28,927 bases of DNA from Prevotella sp. UBA746. GTDB lineage: Bacteria; Bacteroidota; Bacteroidia; Bacteroidales; Bacteroidaceae. Positions 1 to 6,861 of the stretch are shown in pieces. Position numbers and translations under genes: made by a program. The stretch's first letter is position 1. The number at the start of each line of letters is the position of its first letter. The stretch covers positions 1 to 28,927 of the forward strand of contig DBKQ01000068.1 in assembly GCA_002298545.1 (NCBI GenBank). Direction: 5' to 3'. Below the pieces are notes generated by a model that was given only the letters and a program-made list of their open reading frames with translations, did not search any database and was not told the DNA's origin.

Positions 1-16
1 GGCGATAAACATAAAA
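1..16 (-). repeat. Inverted copy of a dispersed AT-rich motif
   Basis: Read on the minus strand this ends in TTTTATGTTTATCGCC, which recurs on the plus strand near 2963-2976 (slightly diverged) and 6389-6403. The match to the 6.4-kb copy extends to about position 33 through a GGTTGC-type start. The hairpin seen beside the other two copies is not visible here. The element may continue to the left of the window. Confidence 0.5.
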
Positions 17-63
17 AACAAAAGAAAGCAACCTTTGTTTTAAACTATTAAAACTTTTCCTTT

Positions 64-99
64 TTTTATTTCCTCGCTTAATAAAAAGATGTATATTTG
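64..99 (+). promoter_or_regulatory. Bacteroidetes-type promoter for the HU-like gene
   Basis: TATATTTG at 92-99 fits the -7 consensus TAnnTTTG. The -33 region is only a T-rich run around 64-67, so this half is weak. A start near 106 would put the 21-bp repeat array inside the transcribed leader. Confidence 0.45.
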
Positions 100-116
100 C
101 AGTCGAAAGAATTCGT

Positions 117-200
117 TTATCAGTGATGAACTAATATTCATCAGTGGTGAACAATTATTCATCAGTGATAAACAAATATCCATCAGTGGTGAACAAATTA
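117..200 (+). repeat. Four tandem 21-bp direct repeats ahead of the HU-like gene
   Basis: ATCAGTG recurs at 119, 140, 161 and 182, a spacing of exactly 21 bp each time. The unit is roughly TTCATCAGTGGTGAACAAT with a few substitutions per copy. Two helical turns per unit would place every copy on the same DNA face, as in a cooperative binding array. If the promoter at 64-99 is right, the array lies in the 5' leader. It could bind protein as DNA or act as RNA; the sequence does not decide. Confidence 0.75.
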
Positions 201-279
201 TTCTACTGTGGTTTGCGATTCCTTTCTGAAAGGAACACGAATAATGCTGAGAAAAACATAAACAATATTTATTTAGAAT

Positions 280-918
280 ATGGCAAAATACATCAAACAG
301 GAGATGACAGACCTCCACAACACCGGCAAACAACAATGCTACTACCGCATGGAAATAGAACGCAACATCAGTACACAGGAGCTCATCGACCGCATGTCTC
401 ACCCCGGCTCGGGAATGGACAGGGCGCGCGCCGTACAGGTAATAACAGCACTGGGCGAGACACTCGCCCAGCTGATGGCCGGCGGATATTCGGTAACACT
501 CGACGGCATCGGAACGTTCAACGCCACAGTGGGCGTAAGGAAGGGACACCAGCAGGACGACATCGACGGCAGCGAGCCGAAGCGCAACGCCACAACGCTT
601 GAGGTGGATGGCGTGAACTACCGTCCCGACAAGATGCTCGTAATGAATACCAACCGCCTGTGCAACCTTACGAAAGGCTCTGTAAACCGCCTTCACCGGT
701 CGCCCCACACCAAGGAGGAGCGCTTGCAGATGGCAGTAGACTATCTCTCCGACCCGTCGCATCCCATAATGCGACTGAAAGACTACATCCGTCTTACCGG
801 CATCTCCCGCACCCAGGCATCCATCGAACTGAAGGAATACCGCAGTAGACCGGACGCCAAGATAGACTACATGGGCAAGGGAGCAGGACTCGTGTATGTG
901 AGGAAGAACGACATTTGA
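280..918 (+). CDS. HU-family DNA-binding protein with C-terminal HTH-like extension
   Basis: The 212-aa product resembles the long HU/IHF-like proteins common in Bacteroidales (HU-HIG type), about twice the length of classical HU. Residues ~23-120 fit the HU fold: a helical part (STQELIDRM, then RAVQVITALGETLAQLMAGG) followed by SVTLDGIGTFNATVG, matching the HU beta-arm entry 'v.l.g.GtF'. Residues ~140-212 have a helical segment, KDYIRLTGISRTQASIELKEY, that looks like a small winged-helix or HTH module. The protein probably binds DNA as a nucleoid or local regulatory factor. The ATG at 280 is followed by HU-like sequence; the overlapping longer frame starting at 144 reads repeats and is not coding. 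The gene is monocistronic, with 126 bp before the pectate lyase. Confidence 0.85.
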   Translation: MAKYIKQEMTDLHNTGKQQCYYRMEIERNISTQELIDRMSHPGSGMDRARAVQVITALGETLAQLMAGGYSVTLDGIGTFNATVGVRKGHQQDDIDGSEPKRNATTLEVDGVNYRPDKMLVMNTNRLCNLTKGSVNRLHRSPHTKEERLQMAVDYLSDPSHPIMRLKDYIRLTGISRTQASIELKEYRSRPDAKIDYMGKGAGLVYVRKNDI

Positions 919-1044
919 TAAAGAAAGCAGAAATTGAAGTCTGATGATTACAAACCGCGACGAGTTGCGTCATTGTATATATAATATAAATAATGTAGCG
1001 AAGACAAAGAAGGATAATCAAATAATTCAACTATAAATAAAATT

Positions 1045-2793
1045 ATGAACAGTAAAAAATTATTGTTGGCTGCGCTTGCCGTTGCGGCAGGCTCGCAGGC
1101 GGTACACGCACAGTACCCGGTAATTACAAAGGAGGCGAAGGAAAAAATCGACTCCCTCGAGGCTGTTTGGACTGCACATTCCGACTCGGCATGGGCAGTG
1201 GCATGGCCTATCGTTAAGGCTGAGGCAATGAAGGGCAGACCTTACGTGCCATGGGCTTCTCGTCCGTATGACCTTCGCCAGGCCAAGATTCCGGCATTCC
1301 CGGGAGCTGAAGGCGGCGGTATGTACACCTTCGGCGGAAGAGGCGGAAAGGTATTGACAGTTACCAACCTCAACGACTCGGGTCCTGGCTCGTTCCGCTG
1401 GGCTTGCGAGCAGGGCGGTGCCAGAATCATCGTGTTCAACGTGTCGGGAAACATCGTGTTGAAGACTCCTATCATCGTGCGCGCTCCATATATCACCATC
1501 GCTGGTCAGACAGCTCCGGGCGAGGGCGTGCAGATTTCGGGCGAGTCGTTCCAGGTTGACACCCACGACGTTATCGTGCGCCACATGCGTTTCCGTCGCG
1601 GAAACACCCATGTATGGTATCGCGAAGACTCGTTCGGCGGCAACCCTGTGGGCAATATCATGATAGACCACTGTTCTTGCGAGTGGGGTCTCGACGAGAA
1701 CATCTCGTTCTATCGCCACATGTTCGACCTGCACGACGGCAAACCGAAGCGCAAGGTGGCTACGGTGAACGTAACAATCCAGAACACTATCTCGGCTAAG
1801 GCTCTCGACACATGGAACCACGCTTTCGGTTCTACCATCGGCGGCGAGAACTCTTCGTTCATGCGCAACCTGTGGGCAGACAATACGGGCCGTAACCCGT
1901 CTATCGGTTGGGGCGGTGTGTTCAACTTCGTGAACAACATCATCTACAACTGGGTTCACCGCACGGCTGACGGCGGCGAATACTCTACGATGAGCAACTT
2001 CATCAACAACTACTACAAGCCGGGACCTCTCACTCCGAAAGACACTCCTATCGGCTACCGCATCGTGAAGAGCGAGAGCCGAAGCAACAAGCTCTTCGAC
2101 TATCCGCAGTATGGCCGCATCTATGCCACAGGAAACATCGTGGAGGGCAACGAGCGAGTAACAAAGAACAACTGGGACGGCGGTATTCAGATTGCCGACA
2201 AGGATCTGCCTAACGGCATTCCTGACGACGTGAAGCAGCTGATGCACTCCGACGAGCCGTTCGCCATGCCTTACATGACGATTATCCCGTCTGACCAGAC
2301 TTTCGACAAGGTGCTCTCTAACGTGGGTGCCACAATGCCTTGCCGCGACATCGTTGACCAGAGAATCGTTGAGGAGGTGCGCACTGGTCAGGCTTACTAC
2401 GTGAAGAAGTTGCCTAAGAAGAACCCTTATGGCGACATGTGGGGACTCTCCGACAAGTCAAAGAACGAAGAAGGCTTCTTCAAGTATCGTCGTCTTGGCA
2501 AGGACTCATACAAGGAGGGCATCATCACCGACATCCGTCAGATGGGCGGTTTCCCGGAGTATAAGAAGTACAAGACCTGGAAGGACTCTGACGGCGACGG
2601 AATGCCGGACGAATGGGAGATTGCCAACGGCTTGAACCCTAACGACCCAAGCGATGCCAACCTCGACTGCAACGGCGACGGATATACCAACATCGAGAAG
2701 TATATCAACGGCATCGACACCAAGAAGAAGGTGGACTGGACTGACCTCAAGAACAACCACGACACACTTGAGGGAAAGACGAGCTTGATGTAA
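1045..2793 (+). CDS. Secreted pectate lyase, polysaccharide lyase family 1
   Basis: The 582-aa protein starts with a Sec signal peptide (basic MNSKK, hydrophobic core, cleavage near VHA-Q at ~22-23). Residues ~80-400 fit a right-handed parallel beta-helix of PL1 type: IPAFPGAEGGG, VTNLNDSGPGSFRWA, ITIAGQTAPG, IDHCSCEWGLDE (Asp208/Asp217 as probable calcium ligands) and NTGRNP, whose Arg283 could be the catalytic base. Near residues 513-545, DSDGDGMPDEWE and a second NGDGYTN loop form a calcium-binding thrombospondin-3/dockerin-like tail, often found at the C-terminus of Bacteroidetes lyases. PL1 enzymes cleave homogalacturonan by beta-elimination. It would act in the periplasm or outside the cell and may supply pectin fragments used by the glycosidase operon 4 kb away. 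Exact substrate (methylated or not) is undetermined. Confidence 0.9.
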   Translation: MNSKKLLLAALAVAAGSQAVHAQYPVITKEAKEKIDSLEAVWTAHSDSAWAVAWPIVKAEAMKGRPYVPWASRPYDLRQAKIPAFPGAEGGGMYTFGGRGGKVLTVTNLNDSGPGSFRWACEQGGARIIVFNVSGNIVLKTPIIVRAPYITIAGQTAPGEGVQISGESFQVDTHDVIVRHMRFRRGNTHVWYREDSFGGNPVGNIMIDHCSCEWGLDENISFYRHMFDLHDGKPKRKVATVNVTIQNTISAKALDTWNHAFGSTIGGENSSFMRNLWADNTGRNPSIGWGGVFNFVNNIIYNWVHRTADGGEYSTMSNFINNYYKPGPLTPKDTPIGYRIVKSESRSNKLFDYPQYGRIYATGNIVEGNERVTKNNWDGGIQIADKDLPNGIPDDVKQLMHSDEPFAMPYMTIIPSDQTFDKVLSNVGATMPCRDIVDQRIVEEVRTGQAYYVKKLPKKNPYGDMWGLSDKSKNEEGFFKYRRLGKDSYKEGIITDIRQMGGFPEYKKYKTWKDSDGDGMPDEWEIANGLNPNDPSDANLDCNGDGYTNIEKYINGIDTKKKVDWTDLKNNHDTLEGKTSLM

Positions 2794-2800
2794 AAAAAAG

Positions 2801-2857
2801 CCTCTCCCCCGCGCTGCTCTCAAGAGCAGCTTCCCCCTCCCCCGTAGGGAGGGGAGT
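2801..2857. terminator. Nested GC-rich palindromes after the pectate lyase
   Basis: GCTGCTCT at 2813-2820 and AGAGCAGC at 2823-2830 are perfect arms around CA. Just downstream, CCCTCCC and GGGAGGG flank CCGTA (about 2835-2853). The outer CCTCTCCCC and GGGGAG can also pair. There is no long T-tract, so this may be an mRNA 3'-end structure or an intergenic repeat unit rather than a classic intrinsic terminator. Confidence 0.4.
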
Positions 2858-2990
2858 GGTATGACTTGTATACCGAAAAGGGGTAAAGGAAAAATTAGCA
2901 ATACAGAAGATCCGCAGATGTGAGCTGAAAGAATCAGACATGTCTGCGGATTTTAGTTTTTATATGTTTATCGCCCTAACCAAGTAAAAC
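2858..2990 (+). repeat. Left copy of direct repeat flanking the RM cassette
   Basis: Runs from GGTATGACT through a block containing GGGGTAA, an ATACAGAAG stretch, the hairpin at 2910-2951, and then ATGTTTATCGCCCT followed shortly by CAAGTAAAA. The same blocks occur in the same order and orientation at 6261-6416, with small indels and a longer spacer after the hairpin. The pair brackets the restriction-modification genes. Confidence 0.75.
2910..2955 (+). terminator. Hairpin plus T-run in the left repeat
   Basis: ATCCGCAGA at 2910-2918 pairs with TCTGCGGAT at 2943-2951, extended inward through wobble pairs to CTGA/TCAG. TTTT follows, as in an intrinsic terminator. It probably ends transcription from the pectate lyase. 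The differences between this and the 6.3-kb copy keep pairing through G-U wobbles, which suggests the RNA structure is what is conserved. Confidence 0.6.
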
Positions 2991-3014
2991 ATGCATACAA
3001 ATAAACAGCAAAAA

Positions 3015-3043
3015 TTGCACTTAATTAGGTACAATTAATTTTG
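3015..3043 (+). promoter_or_regulatory. Promoter for the RM operon with overlapping palindrome
   Basis: TTG (3015-3017), 18 bp, TAATTTTG (3036-3043) fits the Bacteroidetes promoter. ATTGCA at 3014-3019 and TGCAAT at 3042-3047 form an inverted repeat spanning both boxes, with TTAATT/AATTAA nested inside. That layout is what an operator would look like, though no regulator is identified. Confidence 0.45.
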
Positions 3044-3089
3044 CAATGGCTTCAATAGTAGGATAAAATGAACATTCTTAGCTTAAACT

Positions 3090-3121
3090 TTTGCATTTCT
3101 CATGAATAAATCTTAACTTCG
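3090..3121 (+). promoter_or_regulatory. Second candidate promoter close to the first RM-operon gene
   Basis: TTTG (3090-3093), 20 bp, TAACTTCG (3114-3121) differs at one position from TAnnTTTG. It would start transcription about 20 nt before the ATG at 3149. It resembles the promoter before the AAA-ATPase gene (TTTG at 27994, TAACTTTA at 28018). Confidence 0.4.
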
Positions 3122-3148
3122 CCGCATAATCTTTAACAAAGTAGCAAT

Positions 3149-3412
3149 ATGAACGTAGCAAGGTTACAAGTAACGCAAAATAATCTCATCCGTGAAATCT
3201 TAGGAATCACGGATATAGATCTGTTAGAAAAGTTGGAGCAAACTCTTCGTAAAGATAAGGTTGAGTCTGTAGGAGATGTTGTTTCCGAGGAACCTTGTAT
3301 GAGTAAAGTGGAAATCTTGTCACATGTAGATAAGGCATGCAAAGAGTACCAACTTATAAAACAAGGAAAGATAAAAGCCATATCTAAGGAGGAGTTGTTA
3401 AATGACTTGTAA
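3149..3412 (+). CDS. Small antitoxin-like protein heading the RM operon
   Basis: The 87-aa soluble, mostly helical protein has no signal peptide and no obvious HTH. Its tail (IKQGKIKAISKEELLNDL) resembles the C-termini of small Bacteroidetes antitoxins that sit ahead of RelE/ParE-type toxins, where a phrase such as 'GKG.S.EEl..ei' is common. No toxin follows; the methylase starts 39 bp downstream. It could be an orphan antitoxin, a small accessory or regulator of the cassette, or an unrelated hypothetical. The family call is a resemblance, not a firm match. Its low G+C matches the methylase genes rather than the pectate lyase, so it probably arrived with them. Confidence 0.6.
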   Translation: MNVARLQVTQNNLIREILGITDIDLLEKLEQTLRKDKVESVGDVVSEEPCMSKVEILSHVDKACKEYQLIKQGKIKAISKEELLNDL

Positions 3413-3451
3413 TCATTTTCCATTTTATAATAATGATAACAAATTAATACA

Positions 3452-4429
3452 ATGACAACAAAAGCAAAACCATTCATCAAGTGGGTTGGCGGAAAAGGAC
3501 AACTCATTGAACAACTGGAGGCAAAACTTCCAGCTGACTTTGATAATTGGGAGAATGCGACATACATAGAACCGTTCGTTGGAGGTGGGGCTATGTTATT
3601 CTATATGCTGCAACAGCATCCAAATATCAAACATGCAGTAATCAATGACATTAACAGTGACTTGATTACCTGTTATCGAACTGTCCGCGACAATGTGGAA
3701 GAGTTGATACCAGCGTTGGAAGAAATTCAAGCACAATATTACGCTTTGCAAGATATGGAAGCAAAACGTGAAATGTTTATGGAAGTACGACAACGATACA
3801 ACGAGAAGAACCTTGACCCGATAGAGAACACTACAAAGTTCTTCTTTCTTAACCGCACTTGTTTCAATGGTTTGTATCGTGTAAACAAAAAAGGATTGTT
3901 CAATGTACCCTGCGGAAAGTATATGCAGCCACAGATTTGTGATGAAGATACACTTAGAACTGACAGCGAATTGTTGAAACGAGTGGAAATTCTGGAAGGA
4001 GACTTTGAAAAGACTTTACTTCGTGCACAGGGCAAAACATTGTTCTATTTCGATCCACCATATCGTCCACTTAGCGACACTTCTAGTTTTAATGACTATA
4101 CAAAAGAAGCTTTCAACGATGATTCGCAAATTCGGTTGAAGGAGTTTTGTGACAAAGTGGTTGCTGACGGGCATAGTTTTATGCTGAGCAATTCTGATTG
4201 CAAAGGAAAGAATGAAACAGACAATTTCTTCGATGTCTTATATGCAGATTACTATATAGACAGAGTTATGGCTTCTCGCAATGTGAATGCAAACGGAGCA
4301 AAGCGAGGGAAGATTTCAGAGATACTTGTGCGTAATTATAAAAATAGAGAAAAGAATAAAACATATAACATTACTAATTCCACATGTTTTGTGGCAGAAG
4401 AAATACCATCTTATGGAAAAGGACTTTAA
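3452..4429 (+). CDS. dpnM: DNA adenine methyltransferase, D12 class (DpnM-like, GATC)
   Basis: The 325-aa protein has the Dam/DpnM (alpha-class, D12) layout: FIKWVGGKGQL at residues 8-18, motif I as YIEPFVGGGAML at ~38-49, NRTCFNGLYRVN at ~134-145, and catalytic DPPY at 201-204. It should transfer a methyl group from SAM to N6 of adenine; the family and the DpnII-like neighbour point to GATC. The length is slightly above the 270-285 of Dam/DpnM. It overlaps the nuclease gene by 17 bp, so the two are translationally linked. Expression of methylase before nuclease fits self-protection. Codon use and A+T richness differ from the flanking sugar-utilisation genes, consistent with horizontal acquisition. 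The DpnII-system assignment rests on all three genes together. Confidence 0.9.
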   Translation: MTTKAKPFIKWVGGKGQLIEQLEAKLPADFDNWENATYIEPFVGGGAMLFYMLQQHPNIKHAVINDINSDLITCYRTVRDNVEELIPALEEIQAQYYALQDMEAKREMFMEVRQRYNEKNLDPIENTTKFFFLNRTCFNGLYRVNKKGLFNVPCGKYMQPQICDEDTLRTDSELLKRVEILEGDFEKTLLRAQGKTLFYFDPPYRPLSDTSSFNDYTKEAFNDDSQIRLKEFCDKVVADGHSFMLSNSDCKGKNETDNFFDVLYADYYIDRVMASRNVNANGAKRGKISEILVRNYKNREKNKTYNITNSTCFVAEEIPSYGKGL

Positions 4430-5264
4430 TAGATTCATGTCTCAATTGAAGGAGACAAATGCAACTCTTGACTTTTATACAGATTTCAATAAAATACGTC
4501 GTAATGTGCAAAACATAGAAATCAGTTTAAATATGCTGAACTTTTTGTTGGGCAAGGATGACTTGTACTCGGCTGTAAAAGCACTTTGGAATAGAGATCC
4601 TAAGGTTTTCAACGTACTTGACATTCTTATAGCCACAAGAAGAGAAGGCAAGAAAAAGTTCATAGATGTTGATGGAGAGATAAAATTGATAAAAACTTTG
4701 TTCTCATCTGTCGATGGAATTATGAAGTTTTTCAATGAAACAGGCCTTGCCGTTTTCTTTAAGAATAAGGACGTACATGATTTGGTTGATTATGTTTTTG
4801 GAGTTGAGGCTGGTCTTGACACACATGCGAGAAAAAATAGAAGTGGAGATGCCACAGAATCTTTGCTGCATAGAATTTTGCAAACAAATGGCATTCCCCA
4901 TGGTACAGAGGTTTATTCCACAGAATACGATGAGCTAAGAGATGTGTTGGGAACTGACAAAAAGCGTTTTGATTTCGTTATAAAGACACAGTCAAAAACA
5001 TTCTTGATAGAAGTTAATTTTTATAATGAGGGAGGTTCTAAACTAAACGAAGTCGCTCGCGCATACAGAGAATTATCAGCTGCAATAAAAAATGTTGATG
5101 GTTTTGAATTCGTGTGGATAACAGACGGAAAGGGATGGAACTCTGCAAAATCAAAGTTGGAAGAAGCATATAATGAAATTCCAAGGGTATACAATTTCAC
5201 AACACTTCCTGAGTTTATTGCAGAAATAAAAAATATTTATAAACGTGATACAAACATATTATAA
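4413..5264 (+). CDS. dpnB: Type II restriction endonuclease, DpnII/MboI family
   Basis: I start the gene at ATG 4413 (283 aa), overlapping the methylase end by 17 bp. A longer open frame reaching 4287 lies inside the methylase gene and is unlikely to be used. The length matches DpnII-type enzymes. The C-terminal half has the PD-(D/E)XK-like active site KRFDFVI (Asp187) then FLIEVNFYNEGGSKLNE (Glu200, Asn202); the 'EVNFY..GGSKLNE' phrase is characteristic of the DpnII/MboI family, which cuts before GATC when unmethylated. The N-terminal ~140 residues are mainly helical. It lies between the two methylase genes, overlapping both. No frameshift or stop is seen, so it is probably active. Confidence 0.88.
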   Translation: MEKDFNRFMSQLKETNATLDFYTDFNKIRRNVQNIEISLNMLNFLLGKDDLYSAVKALWNRDPKVFNVLDILIATRREGKKKFIDVDGEIKLIKTLFSSVDGIMKFFNETGLAVFFKNKDVHDLVDYVFGVEAGLDTHARKNRSGDATESLLHRILQTNGIPHGTEVYSTEYDELRDVLGTDKKRFDFVIKTQSKTFLIEVNFYNEGGSKLNEVARAYRELSAAIKNVDGFEFVWITDGKGWNSAKSKLEEAYNEIPRVYNFTTLPEFIAEIKNIYKRDTNIL

Positions 5265-6111
5265 ATCTTCACGTAATGATTTCGTCCTTGCTCATGGCGA
5301 CTGTTTCAAACTTCTCAAGGAGTTTGACTTTAAGTTCAGCATGATATTTGCCGACCCTCCTTATTTTCTCTCCAACGGTGGAATATCGTTGCAGAGCGGC
5401 AAGGTCGTTTGTGTAGACAAAGGCGATTGGGACAAAGGAAAGTCGCAGGAGGACATGATGGCATTCAATATGGAATGGCTGCGCTTGTGTCGTGATAAGT
5501 TGAAAGACAATGGAACTATTTGGATAAGTGGAACTTACCACAATATCTTTTCAGTGGCTAATTGCCTTACAGAGTTGGGCTATAAGATACTGAATGTAAT
5601 CACTTGGGAAAAGACCAATCCTCCTGTCAACATATCCTGCCGCTACTTCAAATATTCCACAGAGTTTGTCATTTGGGCAAGAAAAATGCGTAAAGTTCCA
5701 CACAAGTTCAACTATGACTTGATGAAAAAACTGAACGACGGCAAGCAAATGACCGACGTGTGGCGTATGCCTGCCATCGGGCGCTGGGAAAAGACCTGTG
5801 GCAAGCACCCCACGCAAAAGCCTCTACGCTTACTTGTAAGAATGATACTGGCATCAACCAATCAAGGCGACTGGATTCTTGACCCATTCAGCGGAAGCTC
5901 AACAACAGGCATTGCCGCCAATCTATGCGGGCGAAGATTTGCCGGACTTGAAAAAGAGGAAGAATTTTGCAGGCTTAGTAAAGCAAGGCGTGAGGAAATG
6001 GAAAATCTTGAAAACTATGATAATCTGATAAAACATATTGAAGATTTAAAAGATATAAGTATGTCCAATCTCTTAAAGGAATCAATAGACTATAAAAATC
6101 CCCCTTTTTAA
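5245..6111 (+). CDS. dpnA: Second adenine methyltransferase of the DpnII system (DpnA-like)
   Basis: The 288-aa beta-class methyltransferase has the reverse motif order: DPPYFLSNGG at residues 37-46, then the SAM-binding motif DPFSGSSTTG at 213-222. HPTQKP at 188-193 and the segment around NISCRYFKYSTEF agree with DpnA, the second GATC methylase, which in Streptococcus can also methylate single-stranded DNA. The likely start is GTG at 5245, overlapping the nuclease by 20 bp; the next in-frame ATG (5341) would delete the DPPY region's upstream strand. All three enzyme genes therefore overlap or abut in the order M1-R-M2. A hairpin terminator lies ~200 bp downstream. Confidence 0.88.
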   Translation: MIQTYYKSSRNDFVLAHGDCFKLLKEFDFKFSMIFADPPYFLSNGGISLQSGKVVCVDKGDWDKGKSQEDMMAFNMEWLRLCRDKLKDNGTIWISGTYHNIFSVANCLTELGYKILNVITWEKTNPPVNISCRYFKYSTEFVIWARKMRKVPHKFNYDLMKKLNDGKQMTDVWRMPAIGRWEKTCGKHPTQKPLRLLVRMILASTNQGDWILDPFSGSSTTGIAANLCGRRFAGLEKEEEFCRLSKARREEMENLENYDNLIKHIEDLKDISMSNLLKESIDYKNPPF

Positions 6112-6260
6112 GGGAGACACATCTAACCCGCACGCCATCAGATGTCAGTCTTAAGGATGTTCCGAATAAATAGTACACGCATATTTTTTCTTCCTATTCT
6201 CATTTCTCAATACAACATTTAACCAATGAAGTCGACAGCATAATGAAATAGAAAATAAAA

Positions 6261-6416
6261 GGTATGACTACTTATTGAATGGGGTAAGGGGAAAAATATA
6301 AATACAGAAGATCCGCAGATGTGAGCTGAACGTTTCAGCCACGTCTGCGGATTTTTGCTTTACAGGTTGCAAATGATTTTCTTTGTTTTTATGTTTATCG
6401 CCCTCTGGCAAGTAAA
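6261..6416 (+). repeat. Right copy of direct repeat flanking the RM cassette
   Basis: Shares with 2858-2990, in order, GGTATGACT, GGGGTAA, ATACAGAAGATCCGCAG, the hairpin, ATGTTTATCGCCCT and CAAGTAAAA. It has a longer spacer between hairpin and the TTTATCG block; that spacer's GGTTGC...TTTGTTTTT part matches the inverted piece at 1-33. A GATC sits at the hairpin base (6310-6313), as in the left copy (2909-2912). Confidence 0.75.
6311..6355 (+). terminator. Intrinsic terminator in the right repeat, after the RM operon
   Basis: ATCCGCAGATGTGAGCTGAA (6311-6330) pairs with the segment 6334-6352 (CAGCCACGTCTGCGGAT core) with one bulged A and one G-U pair, followed by TTTTT. Loop of 3-4 nt. It is a strong terminator for transcription leaving the methylase gene at 6111. 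Confidence 0.75.
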
Positions 6417-6582
6417 AATGCCAAAGGCATTACCGGCGGATTGGCGGATCACTCCGAATTCCAAATGAACCAAAATAATGCCTGCGGAATGTTTTTATAC
6501 AATTCCTATTATAGAATTTGTATAATTATATATAAAAAAGCAGGAAGACTACTATAATGTAGAATATATTTTTTTGTGAAGG

Positions 6583-6680
6583 TCTACCCTCACACTTACC
6601 CTCACACCCTCACACTTACCCTCACACTTGAAACCCCTATAAACAAAAGGGGGTTGAGAGGAGTGTGAGGGTGTGAGGGT
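6583..6680. repeat. CCCTCAC/GTGAGGG long inverted repeat upstream of MFS gene
   Basis: A 19-nt arm at 6598-6616 (ACCCTCACACCCTCACACT) is perfectly complementary to 6662-6680. An inner AACCCC/GGGGTT pair lies within the 45-nt loop, and extra CCCTCACACTT units surround the left arm. An identical 19-mer to the right arm occurs at 27935-27953, again followed by AAA, A-rich then T-rich tracts, and a gene start. Confidence 0.75.
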
Positions 6681-6861
6681 AAATTTACAAAAAACTTTTT
6701 TTATAAATTCTACTTGACAAGTACCGCAAACCTTGTGTGTTGAAGAATAGACGTGGAAGGAATGACGGATGCGTGATATACACAGAATGTAGTACAAAAC
6801 CCATGTTTTTACGTTATTATAAAGAAGTACGCATAAACGAAAATAATAATATAATCGAAAT

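Larger units (their letters stand above)
6112..6861. other. 750-bp intergenic region between RM cassette and sugar operon
   Basis: I see no credible gene here. It holds a weak hairpin (ACATCT near 6119 with AGATGT near 6140), the right flanking repeat (6261-6416) with its terminator, a small palindrome AATGCC-AAA-GGCATT at 6417-6431, and the long CCCTCAC/GTGAGGG hairpin (6583-6680). The last ~180 bp before the MFS gene must carry its promoter, but I find no clear TAnnTTTG with a matching -33 box. Confidence 0.6.

Noticed and set aside
117..200. CRISPR array from the regular repeats
   Set aside because: Units are 21 bp and contiguous with no unique spacers, and no cas gene is nearby. The same applies to 17242-17333.
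144..602. Plus-strand 152-aa frame overlapping the HU-like gene
   Set aside because: Its start is the 21-bp repeat read through (7-aa periodicity) and the rest is the HU gene in the wrong frame, rich in Arg/His.
40..762. Minus-strand 240-aa frame over the repeats and HU-like gene
   Set aside because: Antisense shadow; no domain, and the N- and C-terminal parts only translate the opposite strand of the HU gene and the repeats.
1060..2247. Long minus-strand frame opposite the pectate lyase
   Set aside because: Shadow of a G+C-biased third-position gene; composition is Val/His/Arg-rich without any family feature.
4287..4412. Longer N-terminus for the DpnII-like nuclease
   Set aside because: It lies inside the methylase gene; ATG 4413 gives the family's usual length.
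6583..6680. Simple terminator for the RM operon
   Set aside because: The stem lacks a proper T-run directly after it, lies 470 bp downstream, and a better terminator precedes it at 6311.
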